Of a stretch of DNA of 64,000 nt, positions 41,028-52,783 are shown in pieces. Each line of letters opens with the position of its first letter. The stretch's first letter is position 1. The notes under the pieces were generated by a model that worked only from the letters and a program-made list of their open reading frames with translations, did no database searches and was not told the DNA's origin. Origin of the DNA: an uncultured Thermoanaerobaculia bacterium (GTDB lineage: Bacteria > Acidobacteriota > Thermoanaerobaculia > Multivoradales > Multivoraceae). Location of the stretch: contig OX638294.1 in NCBI GenBank assembly GCA_951812325.1, forward strand, positions 2,582,859-2,646,858, written 5' to 3'. The position numbers were made by a program, and so were the translations under genes.

Positions 41028-41328
41028 TCGGCGTCCGGGCGCCCGCCTGGCCCGCCTTCCTCGAGCCATCCGAGCCTGCGGGCTTGGTCGAACCGGGGGA
41101 GACCGCGGCGGCCTTCTTGCCCATGTCGATCCGGCGTGCCGGCGGCGGGCGCTTCTCTTCGTCGAGTTCCACGTCGATCGAGCGCTTCAGGTCGCTGGTG
41201 GCGCGCCGAAACTCGGCCATGCCCCGGCCGAGCGTGCGGCCCAGCTCGGGCAGCTTCCTGGGGCCGAAGATGAGGAGAGCCGCCGCCATGATGAACAGCA
41301 TTTCCTGCATGCCAATCGGGCCGAACAT
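41011..41328 (-). CDS. Twin-arginine translocase TatA/TatB family subunit
   Basis: 105 residues. Short N-terminal membrane helix [19 protein letters not shown] followed by the amphipathic helix [20 protein letters not shown], the Tat A/B pattern with FGP hinge. Charged tail. No Shine-Dalgarno is obvious before the ATG; a second ATG at codon 7 is possible. The [10 protein letters not shown] form fits TatB slightly better than TatA but the two cannot be split safely. Overlaps tatC. Confidence 0.88.
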   Translation of the reverse strand: MFGPIGMQEMLFIMAAALLIFGPRKLPELGRTLGRGMAEFRRATSDLKRSIDVELDEEKRPPPARRIDMGKKAAAVSPGSTKPAGSDGSRKAGQAGARTPSDPAD

Positions 41329-41497
41329 GGGGAGGCATGATACGCGAACCGCCCGCGGCCGACGCCTTCCCGGCCGCCGCCGCCGGACTCACGGCTCTCG
41401 TGAACTGTCCCGCGCTGGAACGCGACCCTGAACCACGGGGATTCCAGCCGCCGCCGCGATCCGGGACGCCGGCGCCGCCCGGACGCCCGGCCGGCGG

Positions 41498-42001
41498 TCA
41501 GGAGACCGGGCCCAGGGCCTGGACGATCCGGTCGACCAGTTCGCGGGCGGCGCCGCGGCCGCCGGGGGCATCGAGGACGAGGTCGACGCTGCGGCGGACT
41601 TCCGGCGCCGCGTCGGCCGGGGCGGCGGACAGGCCGGCGCGGCGCAGGACGGGCAGGTCGACCAGGTCGTCGCCGACGTAGGCCACTTCGGAGGCTTCGA
41701 GCCCGCGACGCGCCAGCAGGTCGGCGAAGGCCGCGGCCTTGTCCCGGCAGCCCACGAGCACCTCGTCGAAGCCGAGCTCGGCGGCCCGGCGCGCGACCGC
41801 CGGGGAGTCTTTCCTGGAGCTCAGAAGACCGACTCCAAGGCCGGCGTCGCGCGCCCGCCCGACGGCGACGCCGTCCCTGACGTCGAACGCCACCGCCACC
41901 TCGTCGCCGAGGTAGAAGAGTCGGCCGTCGGTGAGCACGCCGTCGACGTCGAACAGGAGGAAACGGAGGCGCAGAACAACGGAGGAGAGCATGGACGACA
42001 C
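41498..42001 (-). CDS. kdsC: KDO-8-phosphate phosphatase
   Basis: 167 residues from GTG (AGGG 8 bases upstream), or 164 from the ATG nine bases on. HAD phosphatase: LLFDVDGVLTDGRLFY (Asp nucleophile and acid), SSRKDSP (motif II) and VGDDLVDLPVL (motif IV). Small cap-less subtype as KdsC. Removes phosphate from KDO 8-phosphate. Ten bases after kdsD, last gene of the KDO operon. Confidence 0.92.
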   Translation of the reverse strand: MSSMLSSVVLRLRFLLFDVDGVLTDGRLFYLGDEVAVAFDVRDGVAVGRARDAGLGVGLLSSRKDSPAVARRAAELGFDEVLVGCRDKAAAFADLLARRGLEASEVAYVGDDLVDLPVLRRAGLSAAPADAAPEVRRSVDLVLDAPGGRGAARELVDRIVQALGPVS

Positions 42002-42011
42002 CGGCCCGACC

Positions 42012-43031
42012 CTACTTGCGGCGCAGGCCCCAGAGGTCGTGGATGTGGACGAGGCCGCGCAGGCGGCCGTCGCCGTGGCAGATGAACAGGGAGGTGATGC
42101 GGTGCCTCTCCATCGCCTCCAGGGCGACGGCGACCAGGGCGTCGGGCCGAATCGTCTTCGGATCGGGAGTCATGTGGCGGCTGACGGCGCGGTCGAGGAA
42201 CGCGCCTCGGGCCGAGCCGGCCGCTGCCGGGTCCGTGTTCAGAAGCCGCCGCAGATCGCCGTCCGAGATGACGCCGCAGAGACCTCCGCCGTCGTCGACG
42301 ATGGCAGTGATGCCGAACGACTTCTCGGTCATCTCGAAGAGCGCCTCCCGCATCGAAGCCCGTGGCCCGACCCGGGGCACGGCGGCGCCGGCGTGCATGA
42401 CCTGGTCCACGGTCATCAACCGGCGGCCCAGCGCCCCGCCCGGGTGCAGCGTGGCGAAGTCCTCCAGGGTGAATCCGCGCGCCTCGAGCAGCGCCATCGC
42501 GAGAGCGTCGCCCAGAGCCAGGGTGGCGGTCGTCGACGCCGTCGGCGCGAGGTTGAGAGGGCATGCCTCCTGGTCGATCGCCGCGGCGAGGTGAATGTCG
42601 GCGCGCTCGGCGATCGGGCTCCTGGCCGCTCCCGTGATGGCGATCAGGGGCACGCCGCGGCGATGCAGCACATCGACCATCCGCAGCAGCTCCTCGGTGC
42701 CGCCGGAGGATGACGCGGCCAGGACCACGTCGCCGGGCACGATCATGCCCAGATCGCCGTGGATCGCCTCGGCCGGGTGGATGAACAGAGCCGGCGTCCC
42801 GGTCGACGACAGGGTGGCAGCCACCTTCTTCATCACGTGGCCGCTCTTGCCCATGCCGGTGCAGACCACCCGTCCGCGGCAACCCCGCATGAGCCGAACC
42901 GCCTCCCCGAAGGCCTCGTCGAGCTGTCCGATCAGGCCGCGGATCGCCGCCGCCTCGAGTTCGAGCACGGCCCGGGCGATCTCCAGGCTGCGCGACGATT
43001 CGCAGGCCGCCTGCTTCGGGTCGTCGGCCAC
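42012..43031 (-). CDS. kdsD: Arabinose-5-phosphate isomerase
   Basis: 339 residues from GTG, five bases after kdsA; the open frame continuing upstream lies over kdsA. SIS domain: VVCTGMGKSGHVMKKVAATLSSTGTPALF and ASSSGGTEELLRM, followed by tandem CBS domains (VMHAGAAVPRVGP, MTPDPKTIRPDAL). Makes D-arabinose 5-phosphate from ribulose 5-phosphate, the first KDO step. Length typical of KdsD/KpsF. Confidence 0.94.
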   Translation of the reverse strand: MADDPKQAACESSRSLEIARAVLELEAAAIRGLIGQLDEAFGEAVRLMRGCRGRVVCTGMGKSGHVMKKVAATLSSTGTPALFIHPAEAIHGDLGMIVPGDVVLAASSSGGTEELLRMVDVLHRRGVPLIAITGAARSPIAERADIHLAAAIDQEACPLNLAPTASTTATLALGDALAMALLEARGFTLEDFATLHPGGALGRRLMTVDQVMHAGAAVPRVGPRASMREALFEMTEKSFGITAIVDDGGGLCGVISDGDLRRLLNTDPAAAGSARGAFLDRAVSRHMTPDPKTIRPDALVAVALEAMERHRITSLFICHGDGRLRGLVHIHDLWGLRRK

Positions 43032-43036
43032 TCCGG

Positions 43037-43876
43037 TCAGACCCAGGGGCCCTCGGCGGCACGGGAGCGATGAATCTCGAGCGCCGACAGAAGCAGGTTC
43101 TCGGCACGCGCCAGCGGTAGCTGGGTCTCCCGGTCGCAGCGCGCGCGGTCGGGATCCGGATGCGTCTCGAGATAGAGGCCGGCAGCGCCGGCGGCGATCG
43201 CTGCGCGCGTCAGCGGCTCCGCGAACCGGCGGTCGCCGCCGCTCTCCCGCTCCCGGGCGCCGGGCAGCTGCAGCGAGTGGGTGACGTCGTAGAGGACCGA
43301 GATCCGGTGCTCGGCGAGGATGGAGAAACTGCGCATGTCGACCACCAGATTGTGGTAACCGAAGGAATTGCCGCGCTCGGTCACGGCGACCCTGGCGTTG
43401 CCGGCGGCCCGCGCCTTGTCGACCACGCGCACCATGTCCGCCGGGGCCATGAACTGGCCCTTCTTGATCAGGAGGGCTCTGCCGGTGGCGGCTGCCTCGA
43501 CCACCAGGTCGGTCTGGCGGCAGAGGAAGGCGGGAATCTGGAGCACGTCGCAGATTCGGGCCGCCGCCGCGCACTGATTCGGCTCGTGAACATCGGTCAG
43601 CAGGGCGAGCCCGGTCGCCGCCCTGACCTCGGCCAGCGCCGCCAGCCCCTCGGTCAGTCCCGGACCCCGGAAACTCTCGCCCGAGCTCCGGTTCGCCTTG
43701 TCGAACGAGGACTTGAAGATCAGCGGCAGGCCGAGGCGATGGCTCATCGCCTGGAGCTGCTGGGCGACGCCCACCAGCCAGTCGCGGTCCTCGATCACGC
43801 ACGGACCGGCGATCACGGGCAGGCCGCCGCGACCGAGAGCGATTCCCGGCGCGAGTTCGAAACCGTCCGCCGTCAC
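43037..43876 (-). CDS. kdsA: KDO-8-phosphate synthase
   Basis: 279 residues from GTG (VTADGFELAPGIALGRGG), ten bases after pyrG. DAHP-synthase-type barrel: VIAGPCVIEDRDW, IFKSSFDKANRSS, LLTDVHEPNQC, ALLIKKGQFMAP and YDVTHSLQLPG. Condenses PEP with arabinose 5-phosphate. A cysteine in IAGPCVIE could be a metal ligand as in class II enzymes; that would need the full set of ligands to be checked. Confidence 0.95.
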   Translation of the reverse strand: MTADGFELAPGIALGRGGLPVIAGPCVIEDRDWLVGVAQQLQAMSHRLGLPLIFKSSFDKANRSSGESFRGPGLTEGLAALAEVRAATGLALLTDVHEPNQCAAAARICDVLQIPAFLCRQTDLVVEAAATGRALLIKKGQFMAPADMVRVVDKARAAGNARVAVTERGNSFGYHNLVVDMRSFSILAEHRISVLYDVTHSLQLPGARERESGGDRRFAEPLTRAAIAAGAAGLYLETHPDPDRARCDRETQLPLARAENLLLSALEIHRSRAAEGPWV

Positions 43877-43886
43877 GGGCCGCCGC

Positions 43887-46368
<2,482 letters not shown>

Positions 46369-46542
46369 GGGCGACCCTACCCGCGCGGCGCGCCGCCGGT
46401 CAATCCTCCCGGCGCGGTCGCGGGCACAGGCGCAGGCGAAGCGCGGGGGTGCACAGGTCGCGGCGCGGGTGCAGACGCCCGGCGCGGGCGCCACCGTCCC
46501 GGCGATCGCCCTCCGAGCCGATACGCTCGTGCCGTGTGCTGG

Positions 46543-47514
46543 ATGCGCCGATCGGTCCCGGGCCGGCGAGGCCGGGACCGGCGGGTCGCCGGCATCCGGA
46601 AGGCCCTGCTGGTCGCCGTCCTGTCGGCTGCAGGCCTGCAGCCCGGCTGCCGGAGCATCCTGCCGCCGACCGGCGCGGCGGAGTGGATCTGGCCGCAGCC
46701 GGCCGGCGCCCAACCGGGCCGGCCGGCCGCCTACCTGCTGTTCGCCGATTTCGAGCTGGACCAGGCGCCGCAGGCGGCGGCACGCCTGTTCGTCACCGCC
46801 GACCTGGAGTACGCCGTGCATCTGAACGGCCACCAGATCGCCCGCGGCGGTTTCCGGCGCGGCGAACCGATCGACGAGTTCCAGGTTGCCCACCTGCTGC
46901 GCGCCGGCCCCAACCGCCTGACGATCGAGGCGCGCACTCCCCACGGCGACGGCGGCGCGCTCGCCGGCATCGAGCTCGGCGACGGCTCGATGCCCTTGGT
47001 GACAAACGACAGCTGGCGGTTCCTCGACGCCTGGGACCCGGGCATCGTGAAGGGCATCGTGAAGGGCGGTGACAACGGGGCGCCGGCGCGCGTCCGCTCC
47101 TGGGGCCGCCCCCCCGTGGGCCGATGGGGCCGGGTCGCCCGCGGCCAACTGGCGAAGCCGGAGCCGATCCGGCGGTCCGCCGGAACGCATCGCATCGTCC
47201 GCGTGTCCTCGTCTCCCGGTCTCGATGTCCCTGCCGCGGAGCGGAGCTCCTGGCGCGTGGACTTCGGCCGGGACGTCCACGGTGTGCTCGAACTCGAGTT
47301 CCGACCGGAGGACGCCCGATCAGGCGCCGGGCCAGGAAGCGCGCGGCCGCCCGCCGACCGCCAGATCCGCCTGTGCCACGCGGACGAATGCGAGCGGCGG
47401 CCGCTGGTGCCGACCGCCGGCAGACCGGCGTGGAGGGACTCGGCGGCACGCACTTTCGACACGGTCGTGGTGTACGGCGTGAAGGAGCTCCGGGCGGCAA
47501 GGGCGCGCTCCTAG
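46543..47514 (+). CDS. Putative lipoprotein with rhamnosidase-N-like carbohydrate-binding domain
   Basis: 323 residues from ATG; GTG nine bases upstream is an alternative. N-terminus: Arg-rich, hydrophobic ALLVAVLSAAGLQPGC, an imperfect lipobox. The body (AEWIWPQPAG, YLLFADFELDQAPQAAARLF, LEYAVHLNGHQIARGGFRRG, ...) resembles the beta-sandwich that precedes the catalytic barrel in alpha-L-rhamnosidases, but no catalytic domain follows. Ends soon after a FDTVVVYGVKEL strand. Divergent from kdsB. Possibly a sugar-binding surface lipoprotein or a truncated enzyme. Confidence 0.6.
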   Translation: MRRSVPGRRGRDRRVAGIRKALLVAVLSAAGLQPGCRSILPPTGAAEWIWPQPAGAQPGRPAAYLLFADFELDQAPQAAARLFVTADLEYAVHLNGHQIARGGFRRGEPIDEFQVAHLLRAGPNRLTIEARTPHGDGGALAGIELGDGSMPLVTNDSWRFLDAWDPGIVKGIVKGGDNGAPARVRSWGRPPVGRWGRVARGQLAKPEPIRRSAGTHRIVRVSSSPGLDVPAAERSSWRVDFGRDVHGVLELEFRPEDARSGAGPGSARPPADRQIRLCHADECERRPLVPTAGRPAWRDSAARTFDTVVVYGVKELRAARARS

Positions 47515-47545
47515 ACCTGGACCTGGACCTGGAGCACGCCTTCGC

Positions 47546-47563
47546 GAGACCTCCCCAGGTCTC
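47546..47563. terminator. Bidirectional terminator-like hairpin
   Basis: GAGACCT-CCCC-AGGTCTC, perfect 7-bp stem, between the convergent lipoprotein and lolA genes; overlaps the lolA stop. No T-run on either side. Confidence 0.45.
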
Positions 47564-48299
47564 AGGGCTCCTCCCATTCGATTCCGGAGGGCGGCTCGAA
47601 GCGGCCGGGCGCGGCGCCTCTGCGGTAGTCGCCGATGACGAATCGGTTCTCGTTGCGCTGGGCGTCGTGGTAGGTCAGTTCGCGCAGGCGCTTCCCCTGC
47701 CGATCGATCACGATGTGCACGAGGGCGACGTCTTCGCTCGGTTCGAGCGGACGCAGTACCAGCCGCAGGCTGTCGCCGGGCGCGGGGTCCAGCTCCGCCT
47801 CGTACCGGCTGCGGAGATCGTCCGTGGTGAGGAGGAAGAAGTCGAGCCCCGGGGCCGGCTGTGCCGACAGCTCATGGCGCTGACCGACCGACTCGCCGGG
47901 ATTCCATTGGTGCACCGTTCTGTCGCACAGCAGGAAGGACGTCTCGAACGGCGGTGAATAGTCCCAGCGCAGGCAGCGAGGCAGCCCGATGGCGAGCTCG
48001 CCGCGCTCCGTGTCGCCGTCCTCCGGATCGAATCCGTAGGGCACGTGGGTCTGCACGAAGCCCGCCGAAAGCGGCGCCTGCTCTTCGAGCGACCGGCGGA
48101 AGTCGTCGAGAACGCGCCATGGATCGTCGGCAAACGCCGGAACGGCGGCCAGTACAGAGAGCGCCGCGAGGACCGGGGGCCTCAGCAGTGCCTGGACCGG
48201 GGGCCTCAGCAGTGCCTGAACCGGCGGCCATGGTTCGGCGCCGGACACGGGTAGAGGTCTCGGGCGGCGCCGGCGCCTGAACCGGCGGCGCCCGGTCAT
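47562..48299 (-). CDS. LolA-like outer-membrane lipoprotein carrier
   Basis: 245 residues from ATG (MTGRRRF); a GTG at 48248 is an alternative start. Signal core PVLAALSVLAAVPAFA. LolA fold features: DDFRRSLEEQAPLSAGFVQTH, LRWDYSPPFETSFLLCDRTVHQWNP, LDFFLL, RLVLRPLEPS, VALVHIVIDRQG and ELTYHDAQRNENRF. Ferries lipoproteins through the periplasm. The first ~45 residues (including PPVQALLR twice) come from repeats related to the purH tail, so the leader is unusual and the true start uncertain. Confidence 0.8.
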   Translation of the reverse strand: MTGRRRFRRRRRPRPLPVSGAEPWPPVQALLRPPVQALLRPPVLAALSVLAAVPAFADDPWRVLDDFRRSLEEQAPLSAGFVQTHVPYGFDPEDGDTERGELAIGLPRCLRWDYSPPFETSFLLCDRTVHQWNPGESVGQRHELSAQPAPGLDFFLLTTDDLRSRYEAELDPAPGDSLRLVLRPLEPSEDVALVHIVIDRQGKRLRELTYHDAQRNENRFVIGDYRRGAAPGRFEPPSGIEWEEP

Positions 48300-48405
48300 G
48301 GTTCGGCGCCTGACACGAATCGAAGTGTCGGGCCGCAGCAGTGCCCGAAGTGGCGGCCACGGGTCGAGGGCTCGGGCCGCATCAGTGCTTGAAGTGGCGG
48401 CGCCC
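48172..48405 (-). repeat. Degenerate tandem repeats derived from the purH 3' end
   Basis: The purH end (CGCCGCCACTTC AAGCACTGATGCGGCCCGA) recurs diverged at about 48331-48360 (CGCCACTTCGGGCACTGCTGCGGCC) and again around 48180-48300. Inside, ACCGGGGGCCTCAGCAGTGC repeats exactly with 24-base period (48172-48219), giving PPVQALLR twice in the lolA leader. Confidence 0.75.
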
Positions 48406-49953
48406 GGTCAGAAGCATGGCGATGCCGCGCTCGTCGGCGGCCGCGATCACCTCGTCGTCCCGGACGGAGCCGCCAGGCTGGACGATCGCCGCCACTCCGG
48501 CTTCGGCCAGGGTGTCCACACCGTCCCGGAAGGGGAAGAAGGCGTCCGAAGCGGCCACCGTGCCGGCCACCTCGAGCCGGGCCTTGTCGAGCGCGATGCG
48601 GCACGAATCGACTCGACTCATCTGGCCGGCGCCGATACCCACCGTCTGATGTTCGTTGGTGACCACGATCGCGTTCGACTTCGTGGCCCGGCAGACCCGC
48701 CAGGCGAAGTCGAGCGCCCGCACCTGCGCCTCGTCGGGCTCCACCCGCGTGGGGCAGGTCCACCGGCGCGGGTCCTCCGGCGCGGCATCGGGATGCTGGG
48801 CGATGAACCCCCCGTCAACGGCTCGCAGTTCACAGACGCCCTTCACGGCGGAGAAGGGCGGGCACTCGAGCAGGCGGAGGTTCTTCTTGCGCCCCAGCCG
48901 CACCAGTGCGTCCGGCGCGAAGGACGGCGCCACGATGACCTCCACGAAGAGCTTCGCGAGCGCCTCGGCCAGAGCGGCCGTGAAGGGCCGGTTGACGGCG
49001 ATGATCGAACCGAACGCGGAAACCGGATCGCAGGCGAGTGCCCGTTCGCAGGCCTCCACGAGCGACGCGCCGCGTCCCACGCCGCAGGGGTTGTTGTGCT
49101 TCACGATGACGACGGCCGGATCGTCGTCCGGAGCGTCGAGCAGGGCAGAGAGCTTCCTCGCGGCATCCGCGTCGAGCACGTTGTTCCACGAGAGTTCGCG
49201 TCCCTGCAGTTGCCGAAATCCGCCCAGAACGCCGGTACCGCCCACCTCCCGATAGACCGCAGCTCCCTGATGCGGGTTCTCCCCGTAGCGCGGCGCCAGC
49301 ACCTGCTCGAGTTCCAGCCGCAGGGACGCCGGCAGCGAACCGGACTCGTCGGCGGGCGCCTGCGACGCGCCGCCCTCCAGCCAATCGACGATCGCGGCGT
49401 CGTAGCTCCGGGTGTGCCGGAACGCCTTGAGTGCCAGTTCGCGCCGGAACCGATCGGAGAGGCCGCCCTCGGTCCGGAGCGTCTCGAGGATCACCGGGTA
49501 GTCGCCCGGGTCGACGACGACCGCCACGTTGGCGAAGTTCTTGGCCGCGGCCCGGACCATGCCGGGGCCTCCGATGTCGATCATCTCCACCGTGCCGTCC
49601 ACGGTCGCATCCGGGGAGGAGGCCGCGGCAGCGAAGGCGTAGAGATTGACGGCCACCAGATCGATCGGAGGAATCGCGTGCCGCTCCAGCTCCGCCCGAT
49701 GCCCCGGCTGCCGCCGGTCGGCGAGGATGCCGCCGAAGATCCGCGGGTGCAGGCTCTTGACCCGCCCATCCAGGATCTCGGGGTGTCCCGTCACCTGGGA
49801 GACCGCCGTGACGGCTACGCCGTGTTCCCTGAGTCGCCGCGCCGTGCCGCCGGTCGAGATGATCTCGACACCCAGGTCCGCCAGCCCCGAACCCAGTTCC
49901 TCCAGGCCCGCCTTGTCGAAGACCGAGACCAGTGCGCGGCGAACGGGGAGCAT
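48382..49953 (-). CDS. purH: Bifunctional AICAR formyltransferase / IMP cyclohydrolase
   Basis: 523 residues from [23 protein letters not shown]; upstream frame is non-coding. N-terminal cyclohydrolase ([48 protein letters not shown]) and C-terminal transformylase ([13 protein letters not shown] [26 protein letters not shown], and [14 protein letters not shown]). Ends LTGRRHFKH. Last two steps of purine synthesis to IMP; purA is elsewhere in the window. Confidence 0.97.
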   Translation of the reverse strand: MLPVRRALVSVFDKAGLEELGSGLADLGVEIISTGGTARRLREHGVAVTAVSQVTGHPEILDGRVKSLHPRIFGGILADRRQPGHRAELERHAIPPIDLVAVNLYAFAAAASSPDATVDGTVEMIDIGGPGMVRAAAKNFANVAVVVDPGDYPVILETLRTEGGLSDRFRRELALKAFRHTRSYDAAIVDWLEGGASQAPADESGSLPASLRLELEQVLAPRYGENPHQGAAVYREVGGTGVLGGFRQLQGRELSWNNVLDADAARKLSALLDAPDDDPAVVIVKHNNPCGVGRGASLVEACERALACDPVSAFGSIIAVNRPFTAALAEALAKLFVEVIVAPSFAPDALVRLGRKKNLRLLECPPFSAVKGVCELRAVDGGFIAQHPDAAPEDPRRWTCPTRVEPDEAQVRALDFAWRVCRATKSNAIVVTNEHQTVGIGAGQMSRVDSCRIALDKARLEVAGTVAASDAFFPFRDGVDTLAEAGVAAIVQPGGSVRDDEVIAAADERGIAMLLTGRRHFKH

Positions 49954-50174
49954 CGGCGTGGGCGCAGCGTAGCACGCCGAAGGCCGGCGCTTCGCTCGCC
50001 GTCCGCAGCCGCCGCCGTCGGGGCCAACGCGCGGCGCAGGTTGCCGTCCAGCGGCGCCGTGGCCGGCCTCGCATCCCGCGGCCGCTCGCGGCACTCCATT
50101 CGGCGCTCCATTGACTGACTCGCTGGATGCCTGTTAGAACACGCGGATCCGCCGTCCCGCCGGGCGCGCGACAT

Positions 50175-50250
50175 GCCCAGGTAGCTCAGTCGGTAGAGCA
50201 CCTGACTGAAAATCAGGGTGTCGGTGGTTCGAATCCGCCCCTGGGCACCA
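50175..50250 (+). tRNA. tRNA-Phe (GAA)
   Basis: GCCCAGG/CCTGGGC acceptor, anticodon loop CTGAAAA in CTGA/TCAG, T loop TTCGAAT, encoded CCA. Confidence 0.97.
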
Positions 50251-50863
50251 TCCGCGCGGCGCCGCGAGCAGGAGCAACCGACGCTCCGGATGCAATCGGC
50301 GGCGGCGGCGACGTTTTGCTCGAGGCGACGGCCTCAAGCGTCGGCGAGCTGCGAAACCTGGGGGACGTCCGGCGGAGTCGGCTCGGGGAGGTGGGTGTCA
50401 GGCCCGACATCTGCGACGAGTGGCTTCCCGTTCGTGGAACGAACGAGCACCGAGCAGGAGGTGTCAGGCCCGACATCTGCGACGAGGCCGCCGGCGGCGC
50501 GGTCTGCGTGTCAGGCGCTGCTCGGCATGGGACAACGCCGAGACAGCCCGATCACGACGCCCGGAGACTGGAGGCCCGGCGGCAGGACGGACTTTGGGGA
50601 CAGTCCCGGTGTGTTACGGCCACCGACGGCGGCTCGCCGGGACGCCGAGCTCCGCTACCTGCCGTCAGCGAGCGAAGGTCGGCACGGCGTCATGCATTCG
50701 TCACACAACAGTCACGCATCACGCGGAGCACAACGCGCGTAATCTGCTCTAGTGTCCTCTGAAGCCAGGCCCGGCAAGATGGAAGAACCCGAAGAACCCT
50801 TTGGGGCCAGGGCCTCGGCAACACCGCGCCACAGCTCACGCGCCACCGCCCCCGGCCTACCTC
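50251..50863. other. Long intergenic region with a duplicated inverted-repeat motif
   Basis: No credible gene. GTGTCAGGCCCGACATCTGC plus GACGAG occurs twice, at about 50395 and 50461 (66 bases apart); each contains TGTC-AGGCCC-GACA dyad symmetry. A palindrome CGTTCGTGGAACGAACG lies between them. These could be operator sites for the regulator gene downstream. Confidence 0.5.
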
Positions 50864-51811
50864 ATGCAGCGCGATAACGGGAGGGCGCACGAGGAACGGC
50901 CTGGTACGAAGGGCGGCAGCTTCTCTTCACAGCCGCGTCGCCTCCAGTTCGGGGAGTTCCAGTTCGATCCGGAGACCCTGGAACTCTCCGGCGGCGGGCG
51001 CAGGGTGCGGCTCCAGCCCCAGCCCGCCCGACTGCTCAAACTCCTGATCGCGCACCGGGGCGCAGTGGTCTCACGCGAAGCCGTCCGCCTTCATCTCTGG
51101 CCCGACAAGGTCCATGTCGAGTACGACCAGAGCATGAACTCCTGCGTCAAGCGGATCCGGATCGCGCTCGGCGACAGCGCCGACGCACCCGAGTACATCG
51201 AAACGCTGCCGCGCCTCGGCTATCGCTTCCTGAAGCCTGTGACCGAGGTCAACGAGGGCAGCGAACCCATCCTCACCCGGGGCGGCGCGGCCCGCCACTG
51301 GCGCCAGGGAACCGGCGCCGGACTCGCCGCTCTCGGTGTGGTCCTCGGCGTTCTTGCCACGGTCCTCGTGTGGCGCGCCCTGGACTCCGGACAACCCGCC
51401 GCCAGCGACTCGTCACGGCAGGTTCTGGCGATCGTGCCCTTCGCGGCCGTGGAGTCATGGTCCGGCGCCGAGCCGTTCCGCCAGGGCCTGGCCCAAGAGA
51501 TCATCACGTCGCTCGGCCAGCAGGCGTCCGATCGGCTGGCGGTTGTCGGGCACGAGTTCCGACCGTTGCCGGCCCCGCGCAGCGAATCGCAGGGGCCGGG
51601 AGCCGGTTTCGTGCTCGACGGTCGGATCCAGCGGCAGCAGGATCGTCTCCGGGTCTGGGCCCGGCTGATCCGGGCTGACGACGGGACCGTACTCTGGACC
51701 GATGCCTACGACGGCGCAGAAAGCGACCTGCTCGTCTTCGGGGCGGAAGTGGGCTCGCAGATTGCCGACGCGGTCGTCGACCGTCTGTCGAAGGAGACCC
51801 CGCCCCCCTGA
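50864..51811 (+). CDS. OmpR/CadC-type winged-helix membrane regulator
   Basis: 315 residues from ATG MQRDNGRAHEERP. DNA-binding domain residues ~30-125: FGEFQFDPETLELSGGGRRV, LLKLLIAHRGAVVSREAV, SMNSCVKRIRIALGDSADAP, YIETLPRLGYRF, the Trans_reg_C pattern. One membrane helix follows (LAALGVVLGVLATVLVW), then a periplasmic domain with ALAIVPFAAVE-like and FVLDGRIQRQQDRLRVWARL segments (a TolB-N-like fold seen in such regulators). No receiver domain, so it senses directly, like CadC/ToxR. Target unknown. Confidence 0.85.
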   Translation: MQRDNGRAHEERPGTKGGSFSSQPRRLQFGEFQFDPETLELSGGGRRVRLQPQPARLLKLLIAHRGAVVSREAVRLHLWPDKVHVEYDQSMNSCVKRIRIALGDSADAPEYIETLPRLGYRFLKPVTEVNEGSEPILTRGGAARHWRQGTGAGLAALGVVLGVLATVLVWRALDSGQPAASDSSRQVLAIVPFAAVESWSGAEPFRQGLAQEIITSLGQQASDRLAVVGHEFRPLPAPRSESQGPGAGFVLDGRIQRQQDRLRVWARLIRADDGTVLWTDAYDGAESDLLVFGAEVGSQIADAVVDRLSKETPPP

Positions 51812-52081
51812 CCGTCCTGTCGGTCGAGGCTTCGCGGAACGCCTGGGCCAGCGCGGGCTCCGTGGAGGTCGCGGAGGTCTTCCTCGTGCCGCCGAGCCAG
51901 GCGGAACCCCAAGGCCGAGGCGCTGCGCGTCGGGGCGTCGCGGGCGGCCTCCTCCTGGCCGCAGGGCGAGGCCGAAGCCCCATCGACCCTCTCGCGGAGA
52001 CTGGACGACCAGCCCTTCCAGGGCGAGACAACCGGCTTCCGCCGCGCCGGAACACTGCAGGCAGGGTTCCTGCCCTCGCGG
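51812..52081. other. Intergenic, nothing recognised
   Basis: 270 bases between convergent genes. Only a 5-bp stem GACCG/CGGTC at the regulator stop (51810-51825) is seen. Confidence 0.4.
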
Positions 52082-52783
52082 CTACGGCGGCCGCCACGAA
52101 CCCGGACAACCGGGCAGCCTGAGAGCCGCTTCGAGTTCCGCCAGGAAGCGGCCGCGCGAGATTTCCTCGGCGCCGAACCGGAGCATGTGCGCGGTGACCT
52201 GTTGACAGTCGACGAACGCGTAGCCCCACCGCTCGAGGCAGCGAACCAGGTGAACCAGCGCGATCTTGGACGCATCGGATCGGCGGGCGAACATCGACTC
52301 TCCGAAGAAGGCGCCGCCGATCGAGACGCCGTAGAGTCCGCCCACGAGTTCGCCGTCCTGCAGGCACTCGACCGAGTGGGCGTGGCCGAGCCGGTGCAGG
52401 CGTTCGAAGGCGTCGATCAGCGGTTCCGTGATCCAGGTGCCCTCCTGTCCCGGGCGGGGGTTCTCGGCGCAGGCGGTGATCACCGCCCGAAAGCGCGTGT
52501 CCATCGTGACCTCGAAAGGCGCGCGGCGGAGTTCCCGGCGCAGACTCCGCGAGGTTCTGAACCGCTTCGGATAGAGCACGAGCCGCGGATCGGGCGAGAA
52601 CCACAGCATGGGCTCGTCCGGACCCGGGAGAGGCCAGGGAAAGATGCCCGACCGGTAGGCCGCGAGCAGCCGCCGAGGCTCAAGGCCGCCGCCCACCGCG
52701 AGCAGGCCGCTCGGATCCGCCAACCGCGGCGGAGGAAACGCGAAGCGGCGATCGTCGAGCCGGAAAGGTCCCTTCTGGTCCAT
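52082..52783 (-). CDS. aat: Leucyl/phenylalanyl-tRNA-protein transferase
   Basis: 233 residues from ATG MDQKGPFRLDDRRFAFPPP. Family motifs: PSGLLAVGGGLEPRRLLAAYRSGIFPW, LWFSPDPRLVL, TWITEPLIDAFERLHRLGHAHSVE, GGLYGVSIGGAFFGESMF and FVDCQQVTAHMLRFGA. Adds Leu/Phe to Arg/Lys N-termini in the N-end rule pathway. clpS/clpA are not in the window. Confidence 0.95.
   Translation of the reverse strand: MDQKGPFRLDDRRFAFPPPRLADPSGLLAVGGGLEPRRLLAAYRSGIFPWPLPGPDEPMLWFSPDPRLVLYPKRFRTSRSLRRELRRAPFEVTMDTRFRAVITACAENPRPGQEGTWITEPLIDAFERLHRLGHAHSVECLQDGELVGGLYGVSIGGAFFGESMFARRSDASKIALVHLVRCLERWGYAFVDCQQVTAHMLRFGAEEISRGRFLAELEAALRLPGCPGSWRPP

Noticed and set aside
50127..50762. 211-codon plus-strand ORF covering tRNA-Phe
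   Set aside because: It runs through the tRNA gene and repeat motifs; composition gives no sign of coding.
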